A stretch of DNA of 64,000 nt from Liriodendron chinense (Eukaryota; Streptophyta; Magnoliopsida; Magnoliales; Magnoliaceae). Shown one piece after another: positions 23,201 through 33,003 of the stretch (the first letter of the stretch is position 1; each line of letters begins with the position of its first letter). Under the pieces are notes generated by a model. It did not search any database and was not told the origin of the DNA. It saw only the letters and a list, made by a program, of their open reading frames with translations. Where the stretch lies: positions 5,518,001 to 5,582,000 of the forward strand of contig ML058337.1 of assembly GCA_003013855.2 (NCBI GenBank). The letters run 5' to 3'. The position numbers and the translations under genes are program-made.

Positions 23201-23970
23201 GACCCGATTTGGATGATTCTGGTCGGATCGGCCTCTGTCAAGCAAACATCAATTAACTCCTCTGCTGGTGTTCCACGCCGCTGCTCGTCTTCTCTTGGGT
23301 CCAAGGAGGACGCGTGAGAGACAGTTGATATGGTGCTTTTATTTTTCCCCCTCAGAGAAAGTTCGTAGCAACGCCGAGCTTCTTGCTGGTCTCCCCTGAC
23401 TATGCCGACCCCTTCATCAGCTTCGAACTTCATCGTCAGGTGATAGATCGAAACAGCAGCTTTCAGGGCCCGCAAGATAGGTCGACCGATAATGGCATTG
23501 TAGGCAGAAGGGGTGTTCACGACGAGGAAATCAACCATAATCATTTTTTGATTAGGTTCTTCCCCAACAGTGATCGGTAAAGTTATTTCTCCTTCTGGCA
23601 TGACGCTATCTCCCGTGAATCCAGTTAATGCTGTCTTAACTGGTCTTAATCGGGAACGATCAATCTTCATTCTTTCGAAAGCTGATGCGTACAAAATGTC
23701 TGACGAACTTCTTGTATCGACCATCATACGGTGGAGCCTTTTGTTTGCTACTACCATCGAGACGACCAGAGAGTCGTCATGAGGATGCACAATTCCTCGG
23801 GCATCTTCTTCAGTGAACGTTATAGCCCGAGATGTAACCTTTGCGACTTTTGAGGGTCGGCTAGCAATGTTCACAGACAACCCTGGACGGTCCTGGTTCT
23901 GGCTGGGATGTTCTTGCTTGTCGCACGTAATTTTTGCGCGAATTTCCAGAATCCCTAGTCGTTGGACCAC
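20218..23970 (-). CDS. pol: Pol polyprotein (PR-RT-RH-aRH-INT) of the Tat element
   Basis: 1,250 residues without a stop. Order by residue: protease 75-170; reverse transcriptase about 345-510 with YVDD at 458-461; RNase H about 590-690; a second, archaeal-type RNase H about 745-870 (HVDGSS, NNEAEYEALLAGL, FSDSQLV); integrase with a zinc-binding H-H-C-C segment about 904-947 and catalytic Asp (VDIIGP, TDNGRQF) and Glu (QVEAVN); C-terminus without chromodomain. The protease motif expected as DTG reads DTR at residues 85-87 (codon on 23710-23712), a single G-to-A change, so proteolysis is probably lost. Met at 23970 is simply the first in frame: the frame overlaps gag by 110 nt in another register, so the product is likely made by frameshifting, or a short indel split a former gag-pol ORF. 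The protein would cut, copy and integrate the element. Confidence 0.93.
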   Translation of the reverse strand: MVQRLGILEIRAKITCDKQEHPSQNQDRPGLSVNIASRPSKVAKVTSRAITFTEEDARGIVHPHDDSLVVSMVVANKRLHRMMVDTRSSSDILYASAFERMKIDRSRLRPVKTALTGFTGDSVMPEGEITLPITVGEEPNQKMIMVDFLVVNTPSAYNAIIGRPILRALKAAVSIYHLTMKFEADEGVGIVRGDQQEARRCYELSLRGKNKSTISTVSHASSLDPREDEQRRGTPAEELIDVCLTEADPTRIIQIGSRLTDEERNGLVNFLKEHVDVFAWSHEDMPGISPEVMVHRLNVDPTVKPIRQKRRTFNTERYVIIEEEVRKLRKAGFVQEIRYPDWLANVVLVKKSNGKWRVCVDYTDLNKACPKDSFPLPRIDQLVDATAGHGLLSFMDAFSGYNQIQMHPPDRQKTAFITDRGLYCYKVMPFGLKNAGATYQRLVNKMFADQLGKTMEVYVDDMLVKSKRIEDHIGDLRATFKILRKYRMKLNLSKCAFGVGSGKFLGFMVNQRGIEANPKKIRALLDMSSPRTIKDVQRLTGRIAALNRFVSRATDRCLPFFKQLRKCKEMTWTPECEQAFVELKAYLGSPLLLSKPEHKEELLLYLAVSAAAVSSALVRDDEGIQRPVYYTSKALVDSETRYPQIEKLALALITSARKLRPYFQAHPIAVLTDQPLRQVLQNPETSGRLVKWAVELGEFDIRYRPRTAIKGQAIADFIVELTDPHEAECDRELVKHLEATNIAPSWTLHVDGSSNSQGSGAGLVLSSADGIKIQYALQFGFRASNNEAEYEALLAGLRHASEIGIRSVWVFSDSQLVVGQIIAEYQAKGERMAAYLNKARELLSQFDHYEIVRIPRDGNTNADALAKLASSADTLIEGVLYKKGIFSPCLRCLGPEEADYVLREIHYGCCGNHSGARALAQKSIRQGYYWPTIQQDARETVKRCDKCQRFAPIPHLPPEELTPMAGPWPFAQWGVDIIGPLSTGKGQVKYAIVAVDYFTKWAEAEPLATITEKKTTDFIWRAIVCRFGIPNTIVTDNGRQFDNQGFRTFCTGLDIKNVYSSPHHPQANGQVEAVNKIIKTHLKTKLGERKGAWAKELPEVLWAYRTTARSTTGETPFFLAFGAEAVVPVEIGLPTSRTSHHRPDQNEEQLRISLDLLEEAREASQVRIAAYQQRVRRYYNSKVRERRFRAGDLVLKKVLINNKAGVFGPNWEGPYKVISSRRLSTYWLENMEGKPLPHPWNAEHLKIYFP

Positions 23971-25660
23971 CGAAGATCATGTGAATTTCCTCCACAGGAT
24001 TGTTGTTTGGTCCTTCGTTTGGGTCGGTTGACTGATCTTCGTTCCTCCGGTCGTCCTGACGCTGAGCGATATAGTCTTTCAGAAACCCTTGTTGAATAAG
24101 GATCTCTATTTGTCGCTTTAAATCGAAGCAATCCACGGTGTTGTGACCGTGATCTTTGTGGTACAGGCAGTACTTCGATTTCGACCTTCTGTTGGGGTCG
24201 GTTTTTATTTTTGCAGGTCGTTCGAAGTTAAATCTGCTTTTTTCTGCCAGATACACTTGCTCGATGGTTTTATTGAGTGGCGTGTATTTTTCAAACCGCG
24301 GAGCAGGTGGTTTCGCTCCGTGGCTGGTTCCGCCCCGAGCCGGTGACCTCCGTTCCGACTTCCGTTCCGACCTATGTTTCTTCGAGCTGCTGCCGTCCTG
24401 ACGATCTTTGTTCCTGGTCGTTGGTCGGTGAGCGTTAACCAGTTCTTCGGCATTGATGTGTTTAGCGGCTCGATCTAACAATTCTGCTACTGACCGGGGC
24501 GGTTCTTCCCCAATAGACCAGAGAAACCTCCGATCTCGTAATCCCCCGATCATGGTGTGTAGTAACACATCTTGTGAGAGGTTCTCAATTTGCACTGCTT
24601 CGGAATTAAAGCGTGCGAAGTAATCTTTCAGGGACTCGTCTTCCTTTTGCTTGATTGCTGCGAGGTGTGTTGAATGCTTTCTCGGGTCGGTGCTTCCGAT
24701 GAACTGAGTGGCGAAGGCTCGGCTCAGTTGAGAAAATGAGCTGATTGTGCGGGGCTTTAGGTTACGAAACCAAGTCCATGCCGAGCTTGTCAAGGACAAC
24801 GGAAAGGCCTTGCACATGATGTGTCCATTGGCCCCGAGGAGATCCATGCGGACTTTGAAGTTTTCTAAGTGCTCTGCCGGATCTCCTATGCCAGAGTATT
24901 GCTTCAGCTGGGGGACCTTGAACCCTTTGGGAAGGGGTTCTTCACGAATCTCGTCGGTGAAAGGTGACTCAGATGAGTCGACCAGCGCGTCCACTGCGAT
25001 TGGAGCTCGACCTCCCTGCGCTCTCTGAATGTCGCCCATTTGCTCCCGCAGTTCCCTCAGCTCGGCTTCCAGTGGGCCCAAGTTGTTATCGACCCGATTG
25101 CTGGCTTCTTGATCAGCTCGCTCATGCGCGAGATGAGCTGTTCTTCGTTTTTCGAGTCGATGTCGCAGGTCGCTGGCAGGAAAATCCGCTGCTGGCTGAG
25201 ACCTTGCCTCGGTAGTTTTGCTGGCGGTCTCGCTTTCTTCGACCGGAATGGGCTGCCGGGAGCGTTGTGACGGCCGAGTCTGGTGAGAGCGTTGGGATTG
25301 CTGAGGCTGAGGGTGAGTATGTCGCGGCTCGTCACGGTCTCTGCCATTCACCATGGTTGGATGGACCAGACCGGTTAGCAGAGCTTTGATTTCATCTAAC
25401 CTCTGGTCTACGTAGCCCAACCTTTCGTCGACTCCCCCCAGTTTGTGGTTGACACCTCCTACCTGCTCTTCGAGAAGGGACAACCTGACCCCCTGGTTGG
25501 GAGATCTCTCTTGTCCCCCCTGCTGAGCAAAAATAGGAGGATTCCTGTCGAACTGGATGGCGGGGTTGTCAGAGAATGAATCCTCATTCTCGGAGATTGG
25601 ATTATCTGCAGGTCCAGTGATCGCAGGAGCTTTTCCTTTGTATTTTCTCTTTCCAGCCAT
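23861..25660 (-). CDS. gag: Gag polyprotein of the Tat element
   Basis: 599 residues starting at ATG 25660, about 100 nt inside the 5' LTR. An N-terminal short coiled coil (residues 58-98) and charged linker precede a retrotransposon gag (capsid) domain at about 245-375, with AFPLSLTSSAWTWF and LKDYFARFN. A basic linker (410-450) leads to a Tat-type zinc-knuckle-like motif CLYHKDHGHNTVDC at 498-511. The ORF ends at 23861 after overlapping the pol frame by 110 nt. It would form the particle that packages element RNA. No stop or deletion is visible. Confidence 0.92.
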   Translation of the reverse strand: MAGKRKYKGKAPAITGPADNPISENEDSFSDNPAIQFDRNPPIFAQQGGQERSPNQGVRLSLLEEQVGGVNHKLGGVDERLGYVDQRLDEIKALLTGLVHPTMVNGRDRDEPRHTHPQPQQSQRSHQTRPSQRSRQPIPVEESETASKTTEARSQPAADFPASDLRHRLEKRRTAHLAHERADQEASNRVDNNLGPLEAELRELREQMGDIQRAQGGRAPIAVDALVDSSESPFTDEIREEPLPKGFKVPQLKQYSGIGDPAEHLENFKVRMDLLGANGHIMCKAFPLSLTSSAWTWFRNLKPRTISSFSQLSRAFATQFIGSTDPRKHSTHLAAIKQKEDESLKDYFARFNSEAVQIENLSQDVLLHTMIGGLRDRRFLWSIGEEPPRSVAELLDRAAKHINAEELVNAHRPTTRNKDRQDGSSSKKHRSERKSERRSPARGGTSHGAKPPAPRFEKYTPLNKTIEQVYLAEKSRFNFERPAKIKTDPNRRSKSKYCLYHKDHGHNTVDCFDLKRQIEILIQQGFLKDYIAQRQDDRRNEDQSTDPNEGPNNNPVEEIHMIFGGPTTRDSGNSRKNYVRQARTSQPEPGPSRVVCEHC

Positions 25661-25737
25661 TGCGGAGGAGAAGGAAGATGTTAAGATCGTCTTAGATGAT
25701 TGGGTGAGAACACGGGCTTCCTAAAGGAAGAAGGCGT

Positions 25738-25755
25738 TTCCCACAGACGGCGCCA
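25738..25755 (-). promoter_or_regulatory. Primer-binding site
   Basis: On the minus strand TGGCGCCGTCTGTGGGAA begins three bases inside the 5' LTR. The first nine bases match the complement of a tRNA-Asp 3' end (TGGCGCCGT), the likely minus-strand primer. Confidence 0.8.
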
Positions 25756-25758
25756 ATC

Positions 25759-26350
25759 TGTTGTTACCAAAATATGGCTAACAGACAAAGATGTAAATCT
25801 ACGATCTGGACGGTCGAACGAAATTAATCCTTCAGTATAAGATGATGGAATCCTTTGATCCTGCAAAAAAGCACAGAGAATAAGGGGGTGGCTAGGGTCC
25901 AGCCAAAGGCCCTCCGATGCCTAAGTCAGTGATCTTGAGTAATCGGATACTTTTTGTGTATATCAATATTAGTTTGTATACCTTGATACTGGTGAGAGTA
26001 CCGTTATTTATAGACTTAGGTTGTGAGATTGCTTGCCCTTTGGAGAGTCGTGATTCTAGCAGACTGCCAGTTAGGTTCCCGGGATCTTAGGATCTGCGTA
26101 TAACAATCGGAGATCCTTATCCCTAAAAGCTGGGGATGTCGATCTTTCCTCCTGATATCTTGGTGTAAACCCAAGACTGCAGTTTACAGCTCAGCTCACT
26201 TAAGATAATCTTCATTACATCGGACCGAGCCGATCAGCTTCCGTCGGGTAAACATGACCCGATTCATACCCGGGGCCTGAGATGGATCGGCTCGTCCTTA
26301 TCAGGTCGGCAGAAAGCGATTTTCATCCGCTCGGCTCATTACCCATAACA
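25759..26350 (-). repeat. 5' LTR of the Tat element
   Basis: 592 bp, the partner of 16379-16970. On the minus strand it begins TGTTATGGG and ends GGTAACAACA. Confidence 0.95.
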
Positions 26351-26490
26351 TTAGATATCCCTCATTTTTTAAATCAAGCCTTAAAATGATCGAAAAATGA
26401 ATGGAAAGGGTAGATACAACACATACATCATGTGAGGGCCCACAGAGCACCGACCACTAGCCACCTGGCTAGTGGCAGCGTCACTAGCCA
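26351..26490. mobile_element. Foldback MITE, right half (split by the LTR retrotransposon)
   Basis: After the ttaga target duplication the MITE resumes (tcaagccttaaaatgatc, gatacaacacatacatcatg, gggcccacagagc) and ends in an arm complementary to the left half near 16085. 26491-27120 is unassigned sequence with no convincing ORF. Confidence 0.8.
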
Positions 26491-27131
26491 AACCGCGTCC
26501 TTGGACCATGCAAGAACCAAGCCAATCCCTGGTAGATCCACGGGGTGTGTGTCTTGTCTAAGAATCCGGTCCACAAAATGACTGCAAAACAAATGGACGG
26601 TTACGATTCATCCAAATTCGACACGCATGGGTAGCTTGCTGGTGCTCATTTCTCAGACACGCCATTTATCTTTAAGGATCTGTCAATTGGACGGCTTAGA
26701 TCTTACACATGTAAACCAGTTTGTAACATTCAAGAAGCCAATCCCAAAAGAGATGTACTGGCACTGGTTCACTTCCTCTCGCATCCAGATTGGTGTACCT
26801 AAGGGCTGTAAGTCCCGGGCTCCGATTGGGTATATGCATGGGTGGAGAGCAGTTGGTACCCCACCTCAGTAATAATAGAGAGCTCACAGACATGTCATAT
26901 CAGTTGGGTCCCACTTGACCAATGCCAAGGTGACACATATCCATTTGTCTTTAGCTGCATTCTGATGGGGGTAGTATCCCATTCAAGCCTTAGTTGGAGA
27001 TGGACAGATACGCGTCACCTCTGCACTTCCATAATAGTGGAGAGCTGATAGACCTCTCACATCAGTCGGGTGCCCATCTATTTCTGGCTGCGTCCTGATG
27101 GGGGTAATATTCAATCAAGCCCGCGAGTCAC

Positions 27132-27656
27132 GAGGTGGATTAGGTGAGACCCCGGATCCATCGAGGTAGGTGGGACCTGACTGTGGGGCTACTGTGATGC
27201 ATGTGACTACATCCACACTATCCATTCGTATTTGAAGTTCATTTTAGGGCATGATCCAAAAAATGATGAAGCAGTTCCAAATCCTAGATGGGCCATAGTA
27301 TATAGGAAACAGTGGTGATGGACCATTAAAAACTTCTTGTGAGCCACAAAAGCTTTGGATCAAGATGATATTTATGTAGTCTCTTCATCTAGGTGTTTGT
27401 TAACTTATCAACAGGTTGGATGGCAAATAAACATTCCGGTAGCATCCATGAGGTTTTCAATGGAAGAGATTCAATAATGACTGTTTCTGTGGTGTAGTCC
27501 ACCTAAGATTTGAGTCAGCTTCATTTTTAGGAGAATACCCTAAAATGAGATTTCAAAATGGTTGGAAGGTGTGGATTTAAGACACATACATCACTGTGAG
27601 CCCCACAGTCAGGGTCCCACCCACCTCGGTGGATCCGGTCTAACCTAATCCGCTCC
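27132..27656. mobile_element. Complete foldback MITE, 525 bp
   Basis: The long terminal inverted repeats start gaggtggattaggtgagac on the left and, in reverse complement, gagcggattaggttagac on the right; complementarity runs deep into the element. Flanking direct repeats ccgcgagtcac (27121-27131) and ccgcaagtcac (27657-27667) match at 10 of 11 positions. This target-duplication length best suits a Mutator-like element, but assignment is inference. Confidence 0.8.
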
Positions 27657-27859
27657 CGCAAGTCACAAAGAAAACTGCGTGTGGAATGAGCAAACCTCGT
27701 GGTTCAGATTTCCATGGGGCCTACTCGTGAAAATTCAAAAATCGTCCGCATCAGGCAGAGGCGCCGGTCGCGTACGTTTATGATTATTTTGAAATCTTGA
27801 CCATCTAGAAAGTGTGACGGCTAATGGGTTACGAGCAATCACAGTAGAATCACATACAC

Positions 27860-28262
27860 CACCTGATGTATACAGCTTCGTAAAACAGTCAATCTATTTG
27901 AGGCCCGCCATGTTTTATATGTGAATCCAGTCCGTCCATCAAGTAAAATACATTATTTTAATCGTATAAAAAATATCAGTCTGACTTAAAAAAAAAAAAA
28001 AGAGAAATGTAAAGTCTCTCAGTTCACACGGTGATGCCTGCCTAATATTTTAGATCAGGCTATTTTTGTGTTTTCATTTCATCCTGATGAGTTTCATCTG
28101 ATTAACGGGTACGATGAAATATGAACATGATAGTGGCTACGCACACAAGCCTATGGTTACATGTAGCTGATTTTTTGTCTCAGGTTCTAGAATCGATGAT
28201 GAAACCTTATGAACGGTGTAGATTTTACATATTTGCTTTACGTGCTGCGTAAAACAGCTGTG
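27860..28262. repeat. Second foldback repeat family, copy 1
   Basis: It shares tgaatccagtccgtccatca, tattttaatcgtat, gagaaatgtaaa, atattttagatcaggc, ctgattaacgggt and gatgaaa blocks with 31340-31800 and ends with a gtaaaacagc arm mirrored near its start (cgtaaaacag). Confidence 0.6.
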
Positions 28263-28639
28263 GTACAGGATTGGGTTCCCTTCAGGAAAGACGTCAACTT
28301 ACACGTAATCAAGTCATTCAAGCCGTCAGTACCTATTTAGATGTCTCCTGCCCCAGTTATCGAAACTGATTTGATTTTGAAAATGGTTGGTCGATGGTTA
28401 AATTGAAAGTTGTCAACGGTCAGAAATTAAATAAAAAAATAAAAAAAATCATCATCAGAGGCTAGAATTGTAAATAAATATTTTGGATGATCCCTGCTTG
28501 CTGTACGCCCTGTAGTTTACATAAATTATTTTGGGTCCAATGTATTTCACGTGTAGAAGGTATGCATGTGTATTAAATATCACACCTTACTGGAGCACCG
28601 AATAAGTTAGTGCTTTGCCTTAACTTACAAGTATTTCTT

Positions 28640-28775
28640 GTGGTGTGGTCCTTGGTACTAGGATGTGCTTCATTTTTTAGCTCATGCCCTAAGATAAGCT
28701 GGTAAAATGGATGGACTGCATGTATAAAACACATACATCATGGTAGGGTTGGTATGAGAGGGTCACTTTTAAACT
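28640..28775. repeat. Dominant MITE family, right-end fragment
   Basis: It contains tggtgtggtcc, agctcatgcccta and aaaacacatacatcatgg in the usual order. 28776-29570 is unassigned, with only short ORFs. Confidence 0.6.
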
Positions 28776-29819
28776 TGCTTTGCATGGCCCACCCTTTATA
28801 ACAACATGCGGCCCAATCAAAGCACACAATGTTGGTCAGTAGGTAACCTGCTTCTATACATTAGTGGTTGTGGAGTGTGTACCAACTAGGTCACTTGGGA
28901 AAAGGCCATACGCCATTGTCAGAGATGAGTCTTTGTAAAGGTCTGAAAGTTGTAAGGTGGAATAAGCACTCAGCTGGGCTCATTTTTTTTTTTTTTAATG
29001 GGTTGGTTCGCACACCCCATTGTCAGTACACCCACCCACCACTGTTAGTCAAATCACAGTATTAGCAACCCCAACTATGAGAATCCATATTGTGACCTCA
29101 GTGTTGAAATGTGGCTATCTGCACTCAATTTGTCACCTGAGTTATCGACCTGGGTGTTCAATCGGGCTCATCTTTGACAAAGAGTGGATTTGGTTCGATT
29201 GGGGTACCCTATTTCAGTGAGATGATGATTATTGGTCCGCCGTATGCTTGTCAAAGCGGGGCTTACCAACTTTCTGAAGGTTGTCCAAGGCTCACTTACA
29301 AATTCAATCTTGTTTGGCGAGCGATGAAATGGCACCACATCATGACTTTGCTTTGACCTGAATAATTCAGCTCTCGCCTTGATCGGGCCACTAGGTGATC
29401 TGCTTCTACTGCCTCTACACGTGATTCCTGTTTAGTAAAAGGAGTCCGTTCCTCTACGGCCGCCGTAGAATAACTGACTCGGCCCGTGGAGGTGTTGGTG
29501 TGCATCTAACTGTTAGATCATGGCTGCCCCTACCATGAAAATGGGATGCCCTGAAAAACAAGCTCAATCAGCCATTACGTGTGCAAATGCTCGGATGGTT
29601 CGAATTGTTTTATGGTGTGTGGTCCACTGACAATTGGATCAGCGTTTTGTCCGGTCCTACTTTGGTCATATTCGGACGGTGGCGCGTTTCATGATATTCA
29701 CGCACAAAGGTGGGCCCCACACGCGACCGAGTTGAGCTCCTTTCAAAGGACGCGGATTGGAAAGTTGATTGCGTGTGGTGTGGCATCGCGCGACCGGCCT
29801 CCTGGTGCGTTGACAATGC

Positions 29820-30860
29820 CAAGTTCTGTGGGCCCCACCATGATGTAATCTAGACTATTCATCCATGTAAAGCTCAGTTGGCCTAAAAAACTTGGCGGAT
29901 CCAAAGCTAAGTGAACCACACCACATAAAGCAGCGTCGAAAGGGATGACACCCACCGTTGAAACTTTCCTAGGGCCCACCATGATGTTTATTTTTCATCA
30001 AAATTGTTAATAGAGGCCACAAAGATATATTGCTGGGAATATGATGTCGGGAGAAGAAGTGAAAGCTGAACACACATAATAAAATATTTGAATCTAATGA
30101 GCATCATAATGCAATCAATCACACAAGCATTCAACTACAAAAGATAATTCAATTTTACGTGAAAAAACTTTTCAATGGGTAAAAAATCATGACACAAAAC
30201 GATTTACTATGATTCAGAAGATTATAGATATTGACAGCCAACAAGCAAGGAAAATCCAGAGAAAACTCAAGCTTTCTCTTTCAAAACCCTCTTCCATCTT
30301 TCTAACACACCTAAGAAACCTTATACATGATATCATCTAAGTCCAGATACATATCATAAAAAAATAACCAGAAATTAAAAATATCTTACGTAAATCCGTG
30401 TAATAGTGTAAGTTAAAAAACAATGCAAAGGAGAAATACCAAAATTTGTCATGCTAGCCTCAGCAGCTGACCGGCCACTATTTGACCGGTCATGACTTGT
30501 CCTTGATTGTCCAGGGGCCATCGATGCCTTCTTTGTCCCAAAAATGAACCAGGCATATCCAATAGTCAATGGGCCCCGATTCAATGGGCCCCGATACATT
30601 GCACATTTTAAAGGCTCTTCAACACATGAATGATGTGAAAACACAAATATTAACTCGATCCAAAACTTTTGTGCCCTCAAAACGTTATCAATGGTAGGCA
30701 TGCAATCTACATTTCCGTGGTGTGGTCCACTTCAGTTTTTGGATTTAATTTATTTTTGGCCATATCTAAAATTATATGGCAAAATAGATGGACAGTGTAG
30801 ATATAACGCATACATCATGGTATGGCCATAGAATTTGGTGACTTCAAGGCACCACTACGA
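29820..30860. repeat. MITE copy interrupted by about 600 bp of foreign sequence
   Basis: The left half (29826-30012: gggccccaccatgatgta to tttttcatcaaaattgtt) and right half (about 30620-30860: aaaacacaaatattaac to gcatacatcatgg) together match one copy. About 30013-30610 does not belong to the family and is unidentified. Confidence 0.55.
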
Positions 30861-30947
30861 AAGTCGGTGGTGTGTGGCACCCAAACCGGCTGCGTCCGGG
30901 AGCGGATTGCCTGTGACCCTGGGCACAAAGACATAACTATGCCACGG

Positions 30948-31245
30948 CCTGTGTGGGGTCCATAGAGATGTACGTGACAAATCCACTCCGTCCATCTGTT
31001 TTGAAATATGACAATAGGATGGGAGTATAAAAATCAGGGAGATCTAAAAGTCAGGTGGGCCCTACCACGAAACATCAAGGTGGGCCTTAAGAAGGTTTCA
31101 ATGGTGGCATCATTAGCACCACTGCTTCCTGTGGTGTGGTCCACTCGAGCCTCAGATCTACCTCCTCTTTGGGGTAATGCTTAAAAATGATCTGTTAAAA
31201 TGACTGGACGGCATGGATAAAACACATTCACGATGGCCAACAGAG
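30948..31245. repeat. Dominant MITE family copy, short form
   Basis: A left arm with tgtggggtccatagagatg and a right arm with gcatggataaaacacattc surround the internal aggtgggccctaccacg and ctgtggtgtggtccactcg blocks. Confidence 0.6.
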
Positions 31246-31339
31246 ACCCTGCCAGGAGACCCAGGACCCAGTCTCCGCGTCAGCTTGCAAGATGCCGGCC
31301 TCGGGCCTCCAAGTTCCATTAATACCGGACCCGAATTGC

Positions 31340-31800
31340 ATCCAACACCCGTTTTACGCGCTGCACCACGCAGGGCGTAAAACACCCAAGCTCTCTCTGA
31401 GGTCTAAAATATTGTATATGTAAAATCCACTCCATTCATCAGGTGAAAACTATTATTTTGACCGTACATACCTCATAAAATCCAGAAATAAAAGTTTTAA
31501 GATCCACACCTATATGAGAAATGTAAAATTTCTCCCAAAACTGCTATTTTTACACGTATGGGGCGCCTGAGTATTATATCAGGCCGAGATTTATATATTG
31601 TATTCATCCAGTTAACTTTTACCTGATTAACGGGTTTGATGAAAGATAAAATAAAACGGTGTACCCACATACAAACCAACGGTTGACATCTCATCCTCGT
31701 TATTCCATGTGGTTTGGTCTATATGAGTAGTTTATCCAAATGATTTTGGATTTAAAATCTAGTATATAACCTGATACGCCGAGTGGATCTTACACATACA
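31340..31800. repeat. Second foldback repeat family, copy 2
   Basis: It begins with the inverted cgttttacgcgctgc...gcagggcgtaaaac motif (31353-31382) and continues with the blocks shared with 27860-28262. Confidence 0.6.
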
Positions 31801-31970
31801 ACATAGTGGGCCCCACAGAATTGGGTGCGTTTACGCAGCGCCCAAAGCAGGTCCGGCAGAGGATTCCAGTCCAACAAAAAACGCCGGTCTTGCCAGAGCG
31901 ATGAAGTGGGGGCCAAACAGGCTTTGCCGAGCGCGGATCTGCTAGTCCGAGTGGGACTAGTACAAGGGGT

Positions 31971-32283
31971 GGTTTCAAAACTATGTGGGCCCCACCATGA
32001 TGTATGTGTTTTATCCACTCCGTACATCCATTTTTACATATTAATTTAAGGTATAATACGAAAAATTAGACCGATCTAAATCTCAGGTGGACCACACCAG
32101 AGGAAAACAGTGGGGATTGAATGTGCACCATTAAAATATTCTTAGGGCCCACCTGTTGATATAGACCTAGATGAAGGGAAAAAACAAATATCAGCTTAAT
32201 ACCAAACTGCTGTGCCCCAAAAACTGGATGGAAGGCATAGATAAAACGCATACATCATGGTGGGCCCACAGAGCTTTGAAACC
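31971..32283. mobile_element. Dominant MITE family, copy with clear ends, 313 bp
   Basis: Terminal inverted repeats: ggtttcaaaactatgtgggc at the left and, in reverse complement, ggtttcaaagctctgtgggc at the right, followed in both by cccaccatgatgtatg. I found no convincing target duplication. Confidence 0.75.
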
Positions 32284-32675
32284 TCCTCGTATAGCATATC
32301 CACGCTGGCTTTGCCTCTCTAGAAAAAAATCATTACAATGATAAATTACATTTCTCAGGAGAGTTATATGATACTCGGGCTCCCTAGGAAGCTTGATACG
32401 CAGCATCTCAGAACTTGCACACGCAGCATAAATTAACTCAAATAAAGCTGACTAGGTTGTTCAACCCACTGCATCCAAGTAAGGGAACCAATATCAGATT
32501 AGTTGAACAATCCTAACCTCTGATTCATTGGACACTTGTTTGTTAAAATAAGACCGTTGAAAAATTATAATTTTACATATCCACCAATCCGATGGCCATT
32601 TAATAAAATAAATATAATTTTTGGTTCATGATACATATAATTTGGACGGTTTAATTCCTCTAGTTGCATATATGC

Positions 32676-32681
32676 CACGTG
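32676..32681. promoter_or_regulatory. G-box core upstream of GINT1
   Basis: cacgtg, about 330 bp before the GINT1 start codon, within tatatgccacgtgtgcaag. The 710-bp gap 32284-33003 is the likely promoter; no clear TATA box was found near the start. Confidence 0.35.
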
Positions 32682-33003
32682 TGCAAGTTCAAGTGCCGGC
32701 GTATCATCATCCATCACACACCGCCAGAGTATCAATTTTTTTCTTTTAACGGGGGTGGGGCGGGCTCGACCTGAATACCGATACCGTCTTTTCCGCGTTG
32801 ACGGAGAAACAGAGGAAAAGGAGAAGAAGCTGCTTATCTTCTTTGGAATGTTCGAAAATGCAGCAGCCTCTTTCATCTTCCACGACTCTTCTCTTCCATT
32901 ATTTTCTTTTGCTTTGTTGACGATGACTGTAATTCCAGAGAGAAAAACGGATTTGAACGGAAATAAATAGCAGAAGCAGCGACGACGATATTGTAATTGG
33001 GAA

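Larger units (their letters stand above)
16379..26350 (-). mobile_element. Complete Tat-lineage Ty3/Gypsy LTR retrotransposon
   Basis: Two 592-bp direct repeats, 16379-16970 and 25759-26350, each begin tgttgttacc and end cccataaca. They are flanked by a perfect 5-bp target duplication, ttaga (16374-16378 and 26351-26355). Gag and pol lie on the minus strand, so the right LTR is the 5' LTR. Pol order is protease, reverse transcriptase, RNase H, a second archaeal-type RNase H, then integrase without chromodomain. The second RNase H and an antisense gene between pol and the 3' LTR are marks of the Tat lineage. Eight differences between the LTRs (7 transitions, 1 transversion, no indel; 1.35%) indicate a fairly recent insertion. 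Confidence 0.95.
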
